Positions 44,393 to 53,186 of a DNA stretch of 64,000 nt are shown here, one piece after another. Under the pieces are notes generated by a model that saw nothing but the letters and a program-made list of their open reading frames with translations, did not search any database and was not told the DNA's origin. Origin of the DNA: Leptotrichia shahii. GTDB taxonomy: Bacteria > Fusobacteriota > Fusobacteriia > Fusobacteriales > Leptotrichiaceae. The stretch is taken from assembly GCF_008327825.1 (NCBI RefSeq), contig NZ_AP019827.1:186001-250000 (forward strand). Direction: 5' to 3'. Each line of letters begins with the position of its first letter. The stretch's first letter is position 1. Position numbers and translations under genes: made by a program.

Positions 44393-44995
44393 ATGAAGAA
44401 GATATTAATATTATTTTTACTAACAGTAAATCTTGGATTTTCTGCAAATTATAAGGTGGAAGTTAAGCCAAATGTGAAAATTCAACAGTCAGAAATTGAG
44501 AAAAATAATGCAGGGATAGAAAAGGCTTTTGAAAAATTTGTAGAAAAACAGAAGGCTGCGGGCATTAGAGAGGCAGAATTGACTACACAAAGCAGTCAAA
44601 GACTTGGAATGGCTTTAACTGATGGGATGGCAAAACAGCTTGTTTATAATACACAATATTCTATAAAAAAAATTGAATATATTTCAAACAACATTGTTAA
44701 TTTAGATCTTGAAATAAAAATTCCTGTATTAGATAGTAGAAACTTTAGTGAAGATGAAATGATGAGAGAGATTTCTAAGAGGTTTAAAGAAAGAACTGGA
44801 AAATCAATAGAAATTTTAAAAACTACACCAAAAAAAAATATAAAACCTGAGTGGGTTTCAACATTATTCCAACTAATGAGTGATTTTACAATAGAAAAAG
44901 TTAAAACTACAAAAATATTTACTTATCAGAATGTAACAATAAGTTTGAAAAAAGTAAATAAAGAATGGATGTTTCATAGAATTGTAAAACAATAA
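44393..44995 (+). CDS. Hypothetical exported protein, paralog of preceding gene
   Basis: 200 residues. Signal peptide (ILILFLLTVNLGFSAN). The body has NAGIEKAFEKFVEKQKAAGI, then the segment shared with the upstream gene (YSIKKIEYISNNIVNLDLEI) and a final TISLKKVNKEWMFHRIVKQ. It is 29 bp behind the preceding gene and likely in the same transcript. The AGAGG before ATG 44393 is adequate. Function unknown. Confidence 0.7.
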   Translation: MKKILILFLLTVNLGFSANYKVEVKPNVKIQQSEIEKNNAGIEKAFEKFVEKQKAAGIREAELTTQSSQRLGMALTDGMAKQLVYNTQYSIKKIEYISNNIVNLDLEIKIPVLDSRNFSEDEMMREISKRFKERTGKSIEILKTTPKKNIKPEWVSTLFQLMSDFTIEKVKTTKIFTYQNVTISLKKVNKEWMFHRIVKQ

Positions 44996-45067
44996 AATAA
45001 AAAAAATTAAATTTTAGAAAGGAAATGAAGTTATTTTAAAATTTTGGAATAACTTTATCTTGTTAAA

Positions 45068-45832
45068 ATGAGTAAAATAATTGATACGCATACGCACATT
45101 TATGATAAACAGTTTGAAAGTGATTTTGATGATGTAATGAAAAGGATTGAAGACGAGCTGGAAGGGATTGTGAGCATTGGATTTGATTTGGAAAGTTCAC
45201 TTAAAAGCATTGAACTTGCGAATAGATATTCGTTTGTGAATGCGGTAATTGGAGTTCATCCTGTGGATATAAAAAAATATAATGATGAAGTGGAAAAAGA
45301 ACTTGAAAGATTGGCATTGACTGAGAAAAAGGTTGTTGCAATTGGGGAAATTGGGTTAGACTATCATTGGATGGAAGATCCAAAAGATGTTCAGATTGCT
45401 GGATTTAGAAAGCAGATGGAACTTGCTGAAAGGGTAAAAAAGCCAGTTGTTATTCATACGAGAGAGGCTTTGCAGGATACACTTGATGTTTTGAAGGATT
45501 ATAAAAATGTTGGCGGGATTTTGCATTGCTATCCAGGTTCTTTGGAAGCGGCAAAGCCGTTTTTAGAAAGGTATTACTTGGGAATTGGTGGTACTTTGAC
45601 GTTTAAAAATAATAAAAAGACGAAGGAGCTTGTGAGAGAACTGCCTTTGGAAAAAATTGTTCTGGAAACAGATTGTCCGTATTTGACACCTGTTCCTTTC
45701 CGTGGAAAAAGAAATGAGCCGATTTATACAAAATATGTGGCAGAAGAAGTGGCTAGAATTAAGGAAATTTCGGTGGAAGAAGTTATAAAAGTGACTACGG
45801 GAAATGCGAAGAAAATTTATGGGATGAAATAA
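45068..45832 (+). CDS. tatD: TatD family metal-dependent hydrolase
   Basis: 254 residues, TIM-barrel amidohydrolase fold. Metal ligands: IDTHTHIYD, GVHPVD, GEIGLDYHW (Glu), VIHTREA (His), LHCYPGS (His) and LETDCPYLTP (Asp). TatD enzymes are reported as 3'-5' exonucleases or DNases; substrate not settled. The start has little ribosome-binding sequence (TATCTTGTTAAA before ATG 45068). The only good AAAGGAAATG is at about 45018, 40 bp upstream, so the start deserves checking. The next gene begins 13 bp later. Confidence 0.9.
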   Translation: MSKIIDTHTHIYDKQFESDFDDVMKRIEDELEGIVSIGFDLESSLKSIELANRYSFVNAVIGVHPVDIKKYNDEVEKELERLALTEKKVVAIGEIGLDYHWMEDPKDVQIAGFRKQMELAERVKKPVVIHTREALQDTLDVLKDYKNVGGILHCYPGSLEAAKPFLERYYLGIGGTLTFKNNKKTKELVRELPLEKIVLETDCPYLTPVPFRGKRNEPIYTKYVAEEVARIKEISVEEVIKVTTGNAKKIYGMK

Positions 45833-45845
45833 AAAGGAGTGATAA

Positions 45846-47747
45846 GTGAAGAAAATAAGATTTTTAATAATTCTTGCAAGTATAATTTTAAATATAAATA
45901 TATTTGGGGCAAAGCTAGTTTACACTGATAAAAAAACAGAGGTATCTGATTACGATGTAAAAGAAAGTTTAGTAAAATATCAAAAAAATGAGTATAAAAA
46001 AGGTAAAACTTACTATGCTATAACTGATAATACAACAGGTTACGATAATTGGGAAGAGGAAGTTGGGGGCGAGATGCCACCAACGTATCTTCCTAAAAAT
46101 TGGAAAAAAATAGGGAAACATCCGTTGAAAGATCAGGAAGGTGAGGATCATACAACACTTGCAACGAAAACTTTTCTTGAAACAACGGGATTTGATCTGA
46201 ACCAAGTAATAAATTATGGTGCTGAAAATGAATGGAATATGTTAGAAGGAATATTTTCGTATAGTACAAGTACGCCATATTATTCTCAATATTTACTGAC
46301 AGATAATGCGTGGTATTTTGGAAATGTAATAAATGAAACGCTTTTAAATAATTATATGCCTAGACTTGCTACAACAAATACAGATGACAGAAATTTATTA
46401 ATAATTGCCCTTCCAAATGCCCAGAAAAATGAAAATGATTCTGATGCTGAAGTGTTGCTTAATGATGCAACTGCAAAATTCCCTCTGTATAGCGATGAAG
46501 TTGCAAAATTATTTAGAAGTCAGAGAATAATGGTTGATGCTGCAAATTGTTTTACTTATGGGAAAAAGGATATAACTAATCTCGTTTTACTAAATGAAAG
46601 TTATAGAGGTAAAAAAATATCGGATTTTTCAAGCAAATGTACAATGTCACAAAAAAATTATGAAATTGGATCTGATGCACTTTATGCACGTGGAAATACA
46701 GTAGTAGCACTTGGAAATATATACAGTGAAGTGGAAGATTCAAATAGATTTGGAACAAGTTTTGCAACACCTAGAACGGCTGGATATGCAGCGATTATTT
46801 TGAATAAATTTAAGGGGTTGACTTATCATCAGGTTAAAGAAATTCTTTTGACAACATCTTATCGTGAAAAAGATAGGCTTGATAATCAGATGGGCTGGGG
46901 AATTGTTGATATAAGAAAGGCGCTTAATGGTCCAACAAATTTGAATGCAGGACTGATTGAAGAAAATAAATTTTATACTGGGATGTATGACAAGATTTTT
47001 AATAAAAAAAGTAATGACATTTATTTTTGGGCAGAACCTGAAACTGATTGGGTCTGGACTAATGATATAGACAGTGGACTAAGTGACAAGCCAAGCGGGA
47101 CATCAACTTATATTATGGCCTTGGATAAAGATGACGACAGTATAACAGGAAGAGTGACGATACAAAATTATTTACCAAGTGAAGAAAATTTTTATAAAGA
47201 AACTAGTAAATATGTGCCAGGACTTAGAAAAGCTGGAAAGCATAAATTGACTATAACTGGGGATTTGCTTTATGGGGGAGAAACTCAAGTGCTGGAAGGG
47301 ACGCTAAAACTTACTGGAAATATACCTGACAGTACAATAGTTGTCTATGAAGGGGCGACTCTAGAACTTTGTGGAAATGCAAATAAAGTTGTACTTGCCG
47401 GCGGAGAAATTGAAGCATGTCAGAGTGCTAAATATACGCTTGTGAATGAAGACAGAGAAGATATTATTATAAACAATAGAAAAGTAATTGATATTCCAAA
47501 ACTTTTTTATTTTACTCAAAGCGATAAAATTGAAACTAATAATTTTAAGAATTATGACAAATATAATAAATTTTTAAATAAACATTATAATCATATAAAA
47601 AGTGATTATGATTTTGGTGAAATGCCTGAAAATGAGTTCTTTGGCGGGAAAAATCAAGTTTATGCACATGATTATTCTTACAAGCTAACTGGTAATTGGG
47701 ATTTTACTGATACGTATGAATTTTATAAGTATATGACAGGAAAATAA
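45846..47747 (+). CDS. Subtilisin-like (S8) passenger protein without a beta-barrel
   Basis: 633 residues from GTG 45846 after AAAGGAGTGATAA. Signal peptide at about 1-21 (IILASIILNINIFG). The serine motif is clear, FGTSFATPRTAGYAAIIL with Ser305, followed by GWGIVDIRKALNGP, as in autotransporter subtilases. The Asp and His motifs are weak: AITDNTTG (Asp61) and DHTTLA (His102) are the best candidates. After residue 450 come passenger-type strands (GGETQVLEGTLKLTGNIPDS, GATLELCGN). No C-terminal autotransporter barrel follows; the protein stops at a simple-repeat tract. Secreted, truncated, or degenerate protease. Confidence 0.72.
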   Translation: MKKIRFLIILASIILNINIFGAKLVYTDKKTEVSDYDVKESLVKYQKNEYKKGKTYYAITDNTTGYDNWEEEVGGEMPPTYLPKNWKKIGKHPLKDQEGEDHTTLATKTFLETTGFDLNQVINYGAENEWNMLEGIFSYSTSTPYYSQYLLTDNAWYFGNVINETLLNNYMPRLATTNTDDRNLLIIALPNAQKNENDSDAEVLLNDATAKFPLYSDEVAKLFRSQRIMVDAANCFTYGKKDITNLVLLNESYRGKKISDFSSKCTMSQKNYEIGSDALYARGNTVVALGNIYSEVEDSNRFGTSFATPRTAGYAAIILNKFKGLTYHQVKEILLTTSYREKDRLDNQMGWGIVDIRKALNGPTNLNAGLIEENKFYTGMYDKIFNKKSNDIYFWAEPETDWVWTNDIDSGLSDKPSGTSTYIMALDKDDDSITGRVTIQNYLPSEENFYKETSKYVPGLRKAGKHKLTITGDLLYGGETQVLEGTLKLTGNIPDSTIVVYEGATLELCGNANKVVLAGGEIEACQSAKYTLVNEDREDIIINNRKVIDIPKLFYFTQSDKIETNNFKNYDKYNKFLNKHYNHIKSDYDFGEMPENEFFGGKNQVYAHDYSYKLTGNWDFTDTYEFYKYMTGK

Positions 47748-47792
47748 ATAAAATAAATAAATAAATAAATAAATAAATATATATATATATAT
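47741..47792. repeat. Simple repeat: (AAAT)n followed by (AT)n
   Basis: About nine AAAT units from 47741 to 47779, then about seven AT units to 47792. The TAA stop of the subtilisin-like gene (47745-47747) lies inside the first units. Slippage here would change the C-terminal frame only by a few residues. Confidence 0.85.
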
Positions 47793-47924
47793 TTTAATAT
47801 AAACTGAAACATTAGTAGCAACCATAAAATGAAAATTATTTATGAAAAGATTAGTAATAATATTTTTATTTATCTAATTTTAATAAATTTTATCAAATTT
47901 TTTTCAAAAAATTGAAATTTTATT

Positions 47925-47953
47925 TTGAAAATCGGAACACATTGTGATATAAT
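47925..47953 (+). promoter_or_regulatory. Sigma-70 promoter for eno
   Basis: TTGAAA (47925-47930), 17 bp, TATAAT (47948-47953), with TGTGA before the -10. It lies about 48 bp upstream of the enolase ATG and fits a strongly expressed glycolytic gene. Confidence 0.7.
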
Positions 47954-47995
47954 TAGAGTTGAGAAATGTTATAATAAATAAATTTATGGAGGTAA

Positions 47996-49312
<1,317 letters not shown>

Positions 49313-49344
49313 TTAATATAAAAATTATGTTATTATAAATTTGC

Positions 49345-49415
49345 AGGGTAGGGACAGACCGAAGAGCTTGGTAAATATATAAAAAATATATAATTTCCAA
49401 GAAGTTCCCTTTTCA
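49345..49415 (+). ncRNA. Structured RNA element behind eno (terminator or cis-RNA)
   Basis: Outer stem AGGGAC (49350-49355) with GTTCCCT (49404-49410, one bulge), an unpaired AGACCGAAGAG, then a long inner stem CTTGGTAAATATAT with ATATATAATTTCCAAG. TTTTC follows the outer stem. It could simply be the eno terminator, but the bulged, two-level architecture with a conserved-looking purine-rich internal loop is unlike the other terminators here. No known family recognised. Confidence 0.4.
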
Positions 49416-49450
49416 ATATTATTTTTTATATATTTAATTTATATAAAAAA

Positions 49451-49479
49451 TTGACAATTATTGTTAAATGATATATAAT
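49451..49479 (+). promoter_or_regulatory. Consensus sigma-70 promoter for the fadA pair, overlapping an inverted repeat
   Basis: TTGACA (49451-49456), 17 bp, TATAAT (49474-49479): a perfect consensus. The -35 box is part of a near-perfect 8-1-8 inverted repeat TTGACAAT-T-ATTGTTAA (49451-49467, one mismatch), a possible repressor site. About 45 bp upstream of the first FadA-family ATG. Confidence 0.75.
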
Positions 49480-49523
49480 ATATAAAGATAATTAAAATAG
49501 ATAACTAATTAGGAGGCAAAAAC

Positions 49524-49958
49524 ATGAAAAAAGTTGGAATTTTATTTGTACTTTTGAGTGCTCTATCATTTTCAGCTAATTCTGCCAAAACTGTAAAATC
49601 TACAAAAACAAAAACTACAAAAACAGTAACAACTCAAACAGTAACTGGTAGATTTAATCAATTAGAAGCAGAATACGAAAGATTGGTAAATATGGAGAAC
49701 CAAGAGTATAATAAATTAAAAGAAAATGCTGATGCTGCAGCAACTACATTAGCTGAAAAAGAAGCTCAAAAAGCTCAAATTGAAGAAAGAATCGCAAAAA
49801 TTGAAGCAGCAGCAGATTCAAAAGCATTCAAAGCTCAATATTCTGATTTAGCAAAACAATATAAAGCTGTAGTTAAAGCATTAGATTCAGAAATCAAATC
49901 TTTAAGAACAAAAGTTGAGAATTTTGATGCCATTAAATCTCTAAAAGGAGATCAATAA
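49524..49958 (+). CDS. FadA-family adhesin-like protein 1
   Basis: 144 residues. Signal peptide at about 1-21 (VGILFVLLSALSFSANSA), a Thr/Lys-rich linker, then a helical hairpin: FNQLEAEYERLVNMENQEYN, EKEAQKAQIEERIAKIEAA, YSDLAKQYKAVVKALDSEI and the end VENFDAIKSLKGDQ. These match FadA of Fusobacterium nucleatum, a helical-hairpin adhesin that binds cadherins and polymerises. AGGAGGCA precedes ATG 49524. It is the first gene of a two-gene unit with a very strong promoter. Confidence 0.85.
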   Translation: MKKVGILFVLLSALSFSANSAKTVKSTKTKTTKTVTTQTVTGRFNQLEAEYERLVNMENQEYNKLKENADAAATTLAEKEAQKAQIEERIAKIEAAADSKAFKAQYSDLAKQYKAVVKALDSEIKSLRTKVENFDAIKSLKGDQ

Positions 49959-49970
49959 AAATAAAAAATG

Positions 49971-50037
49971 AAAGGAGATACGAGAGATAAAAGTATAGAT
50001 AAGAAGTAATTTATATTTAATTCTCGTAGATTAAAGT
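49971..50037 (+). promoter_or_regulatory. Hairpin separating ribosome-binding site from second fadA start
   Basis: AAAGGAG at 49971-49977 is 60 bp before ATG 50038 and no other good Shine-Dalgarno is closer (only TTAAAG). Immediately after it TACGAGA (49979-49985) pairs with TCTCGTA (50022-50028). Folding this 34-base-loop hairpin would bring the AAAGGAG about 10 bases from the ATG. A 13-codon open frame (ATG 49969 to TAA 50010) also overlaps the site. Confidence 0.45.
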
Positions 50038-50442
50038 ATGAAAAAGAAATTAGCAGTATTATTAGGAGTATTAGTATTAAGTAGTGTTTCATTTGCAGCA
50101 CCTGCAAAATCTACAAAACCATCAGGTGGATCAATTGAAAGCAGCTTAAGTAACTTAGAAAATCAATTAGAAAAATTACAACAAATGGAAGATGCAAAAT
50201 ATAGAGAGCAAGAAGCTCAAGCAAATGCAGCATCTCAAAGATTAGAAAATTATACAGCAATGCAAGCTAAAATTGACGAAAGACTTGCTGAAATTGAAGC
50301 AAATGAAGACACTAGCATCTTCGGAAAAGAATTCAAAGCTAAGGCTGCTGAATATAGAAACTTAAGAAATCAATTAGACAAAGAAATTGCTAAAGAACAA
50401 CAAATTATTAGTAACTTTGAAGTAATTAAATCTTTAAGATAG
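50038..50442 (+). CDS. FadA-family adhesin-like protein 2
   Basis: 134 residues. Signal peptide at about 1-21 (LAVLLGVLVLSSVSFAA), then the FadA helical hairpin: SLSNLENQLEKLQQMEDAKY, REQEAQANAASQRLEN, AKIDERLAEIEAN, AAEYRNLRNQLDKEIAKEQQ and the conserved end IISNFEVIKSLR. It is a paralog of the preceding gene, 80 bp downstream. FadA proteins form surface filaments important in binding host cells; function here is inferred from the family. The translation start lacks a close ribosome-binding site (see hairpin at 49971). Confidence 0.87.
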   Translation: MKKKLAVLLGVLVLSSVSFAAPAKSTKPSGGSIESSLSNLENQLEKLQQMEDAKYREQEAQANAASQRLENYTAMQAKIDERLAEIEANEDTSIFGKEFKAKAAEYRNLRNQLDKEIAKEQQIISNFEVIKSLR

Positions 50443-50465
50443 TAAATAGATTTAATATAAAAAAG

Positions 50466-50501
50466 ATGCTTTTACAAGTTATTTGGAAAGGCATTTTTTT
50501 T
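50466..50501 (+). terminator. Intrinsic terminator of the fadA unit
   Basis: ATGCTTTT pairs with GAAAGGCAT (one G-T pair), followed by eight T. It lies about 25 bp after the second FadA stop codon. Confidence 0.75.
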
Positions 50502-50530
50502 GTATAAAAAAATTTTGAAGGGTGATTACT

Positions 50531-51421
50531 ATGAAAGAAAAAATGAAATTACGAGGAATGTTGTTAGCAGGTTTAGCTTCAAGTTTATGGTCTATATCAG
50601 GAATTTCTGGAGAAATTTTATTTGAAAAATATAACTTTTCATCAGATTGGCTGGTGTCAACAAGGACATTAATTTCTGGAATATTGCTTTTTATGGTGGT
50701 CATTTTTATTGAGAAAAAATCTATTTTAAAGCCATTGAAAAATAAAAAGGATTTTATTGGAATAATTTTATTTGGAACTGCAGGAATGTATTTGGTTCAA
50801 TATACATATTTTAAGACAATTGAATTAAGCAATGTTTCATTTGCAACAATTTTACAGTTTACAGCACCGTTTTTTATATTTATTTATGAATCTATAAAAA
50901 ATAAAAAAGTTCCAGCTGTTTCAACAGTGATTTTACTTTTTATGACGGTTTTAGGAGTTGTATTTATAGCTACAAAGGGGAAAGTTTCAAGTTTGTCTGT
51001 TTCGCCAGAGGCATTATTGCTTGGACTTATTTCAGCAATTATGATTGCTTTTTATTCAATTTATCCCAAAAAACTTTTGAAAAAATATGGAAGTATAACA
51101 GTAGTTGGATGGGGAATGATAGTAGGGAGCATAATTTCAAATATTGTTTATCCAATCTGGAAAATACAAGGAGATGTAAATCTAAAATCTATTATTCAAG
51201 TAATAATTGTAGTAATTTTAGGAACTTCCCTTGCATATTTAATCTACATTGCAAGTTTAAATTACATTTCCTCTTCTCTTGCAGGAATTTTAACAGCTTT
51301 TGAGCCTGTGCTTGCGGCAATCTTGTCAGTAATTATTTTTGGATTGAGATTTTCTTTCGTTGAATTAATTGGATTTGTACTGGTTTTTATTTCAATTTTT
51401 ATTTTGGAAAAAAGATTGTGA
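50531..51421 (+). CDS. EamA/DMT family permease
   Basis: 296 residues from ATG 50531, preceded by GAAGGGTGATT; GTG 50522 would overlap the ribosome-binding site. Ten hydrophobic segments in two EamA repeats (LAGLASSLWSISGISGEIL in the first; LLLGLISAIMIAFYSIYPK in the second), the pattern of the drug/metabolite exporter superfamily (10 TM RhaT/EamA type). Substrate unknown. It stands alone between a terminator and a B-family element. Confidence 0.88.
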   Translation: MKEKMKLRGMLLAGLASSLWSISGISGEILFEKYNFSSDWLVSTRTLISGILLFMVVIFIEKKSILKPLKNKKDFIGIILFGTAGMYLVQYTYFKTIELSNVSFATILQFTAPFFIFIYESIKNKKVPAVSTVILLFMTVLGVVFIATKGKVSSLSVSPEALLLGLISAIMIAFYSIYPKKLLKKYGSITVVGWGMIVGSIISNIVYPIWKIQGDVNLKSIIQVIIVVILGTSLAYLIYIASLNYISSSLAGILTAFEPVLAAILSVIIFGLRFSFVELIGFVLVFISIFILEKRL

Positions 51422-51448
51422 TGTAAAGATTTGTTATGAATTTTGAAT

Positions 51449-51554
51449 TATACTTGAATCCATTTAAAATTGAACTATTAAAAATTATATGAATTTAGAG
51501 TTTGAGCAAAATATCCATAGCTTTTTAGTTCAGTTTTAAATAAGTTTTGCTATA
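51449..51554. mobile_element. B-family palindromic element
   Basis: About 106 bp, TATACTTGAATCCATTTAAAATTG... to ...AGTTTTGCTATA, collinear with 31537-31639. It starts 27 bp after the permease stop. Confidence 0.7.
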
Positions 51555-51632
51555 AATTAAAAATTATTTTACAAGGAGTATTAATTAGTTTTAATATTAT
51601 AATTTAAATTATAGCTACAAATATTATTTAAC

Positions 51633-51690
51633 AAGGGGTCTTGGCCCCTTGTTTTAAGAAAATATAACTTTTATTTTTAAATTTTAAAAA
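51633..51690. repeat. Core palindrome with A-family right arm
   Basis: CAAGGGGTCTTGGCCCCTTG (51633-51652) followed by TTTTAAGAAAATATAACTTTTATTTTTAAATTT, which matches the right arm of A-family copies. The left arm is not clear. It ends close to the stop of the minus-strand M24 gene and may terminate both strands. Confidence 0.55.
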
Positions 51691-51695
51691 TATTT

Positions 51696-52772
51696 TTAAG
51701 ATAGGATAATTAATTCCTTGTTACTCTTATTTAATACTTCTCTTCCATCTTTTTTGACTACGACATCATCTTCAATTCTGACTCCGCCCCATCCATCAAA
51801 ATAAAGTCCGGGTTCAGAGGTAACTACCATGTTTTCCTTTAATTCAATCTGAGAAGCAGAAGATAAATAAGGCAATTCGTGAATTTCAGCACCAATTCCG
51901 TGTCCCAATCCGTGTCCAAAATATTCGCCATATCCCTTTTCATTAAAGAAATTTCTAACAGTTTTGTCAACTTCATCTGACATTATACCTTCTTTTATTG
52001 TGTTGATTCCCAATAATTGGGCTTCTAGAACCATATTATAAATTTCTTTATGTTTTTCTGTAATATTGTTTCCATAGTAAACAGTTCTTGTTATATCTGA
52101 GACATATCCTTCATAATATGCTCCAAAATCCATTGTGATAAATTCTTCTTTTTGAATTTTTTTATCAGAAGCTACTCCATGTGGCATAGCTGAACGATAA
52201 CCGCTGGCAAAAATTGTTGTGAATGAACGGTCATCTGCTCCTAATTTTCTTTGAATATATTCCATATATGAAGAGACTTCCTTTTCAGAAACACCTTCCT
52301 TTATGATTTTTAAGGCTTCTGAAAATGCCACATCACTAATTTCTACCGCTTTTTTGATAAGAGCAATTTCTTCGTTAGATTTTACCATTCTTTCCATTAC
52401 AAGTTTATTTCCAACAGGGGCTAATTCGACTTTAAAAATCTCTTTAATTGTTTGATAAAGCGAGAATGAAACATTAATATCTTCAAATCCGACATTTTTT
52501 AGTCCAAATTTCTTTATATATTCTCCAACTGTCTGAAGCGAACCACGTGAAACTTCAACAAATTCAAATCCCATTTCAGTAACTTCTCTAGTAGCTTGTG
52601 TTTTATATCTAAAATCCGAAAAGAAAAAATTTCCATATTTTGTCGCAAGAGCAACTCCAGTAGTTCCAGTAAATCCAGTAAAATATCGAAGATTATACAA
52701 ATCTGTAATAAATAGTCCATCAATATTCAGTTCATTTAAGATTCTTGATAATTTTTCAGTTCTTTTTTCCAT
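51696..52772 (-). CDS. Xaa-Pro aminopeptidase-like M24 peptidase
   Basis: 358 residues. An N-terminal creatinase-type domain (about 1-125) precedes the pita-bread M24 domain. The five metal ligands are visible: MDFGAYYEGYVSDITRT (two Asp), GHGLGHGIGAEIHE (His), VTSEPGLYF (Glu) and GVRIEDDVVV (Glu). It removes N-terminal residues before proline or splits Xaa-Pro dipeptides in the cytoplasm. AGAGGG precedes the minus-strand ATG. It resembles YqhT/PepP-type enzymes of Gram-positives in length. Confidence 0.93.
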   Translation of the reverse strand: MEKRTEKLSRILNELNIDGLFITDLYNLRYFTGFTGTTGVALATKYGNFFFSDFRYKTQATREVTEMGFEFVEVSRGSLQTVGEYIKKFGLKNVGFEDINVSFSLYQTIKEIFKVELAPVGNKLVMERMVKSNEEIALIKKAVEISDVAFSEALKIIKEGVSEKEVSSYMEYIQRKLGADDRSFTTIFASGYRSAMPHGVASDKKIQKEEFITMDFGAYYEGYVSDITRTVYYGNNITEKHKEIYNMVLEAQLLGINTIKEGIMSDEVDKTVRNFFNEKGYGEYFGHGLGHGIGAEIHELPYLSSASQIELKENMVVTSEPGLYFDGWGGVRIEDDVVVKKDGREVLNKSNKELIILS

Positions 52773-52861
52773 ATTTTTCCCTCTTTTGCATTAAAATTTT
52801 TTACTTTTAAAGTGTAACATAAATTAGAAGTTTTTTCTATTTATTTTTTTACTTTTTCTTT

Positions 52862-52956
52862 TTCATTCACATTTAAATAGTGAATTAATTATGAATTTTT
52901 GGCAAAAGTTCAAAATAGCAAGTAGTCTAATTTTGTTTTTTAAATGAGATTTAGTA
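52862..52956. mobile_element. Degenerate A-family element
   Basis: CATTTAAATAGTGAATTAATTATGAATTTTT on the left and TTTTTTAAATGAGATTTAGTA on the right match A-family arms; the core is reduced to GCAAAAGTTCAAAATAGCAAG. It lies upstream of the M24 gene in a 414-bp gap with the C-family copy at 53016. Confidence 0.5.
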
Positions 52957-53015
52957 GTTCATAATTTATCTGAATTTGTGAAAATAGTTTAAAGTAAAAA
53001 TAAAAAATAGCCAAA

Positions 53016-53113
53016 AAGATTTGTTCGATAACTTAATTTTTTTATTTAACAAGGGGTTAAGCCCCCTTGCTTTAGAATATTTATTTTATTAAATTTCAAA
53101 TTGAACAAGTCTA
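53016..53113. mobile_element. C-family palindromic element
   Basis: About 98 bp, starting AAAGATTTGTTCGATAAC and ending AAATTGAACAAGTCTA, with core CAAGGGGTTAAGCCCCCTTG at 53050-53069. It is the same family as the element splitting the chorismate mutase gene. It sits just past the stop of the FadL-like gene (read on the minus strand). Confidence 0.65.
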
Positions 53114-53186
53114 ATGACTAATTTTTATTTTATAATGGATTATGATTTTTGCGATTATTATCATAAAGATTAAAGAAGTTTAGATT

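Noticed and set aside
49345-49415. Known riboswitch (preQ1, c-di-GMP or fluoride type) behind eno
   Set aside because: None of the conserved core sequences of those classes can be matched; only a hairpin architecture is seen.
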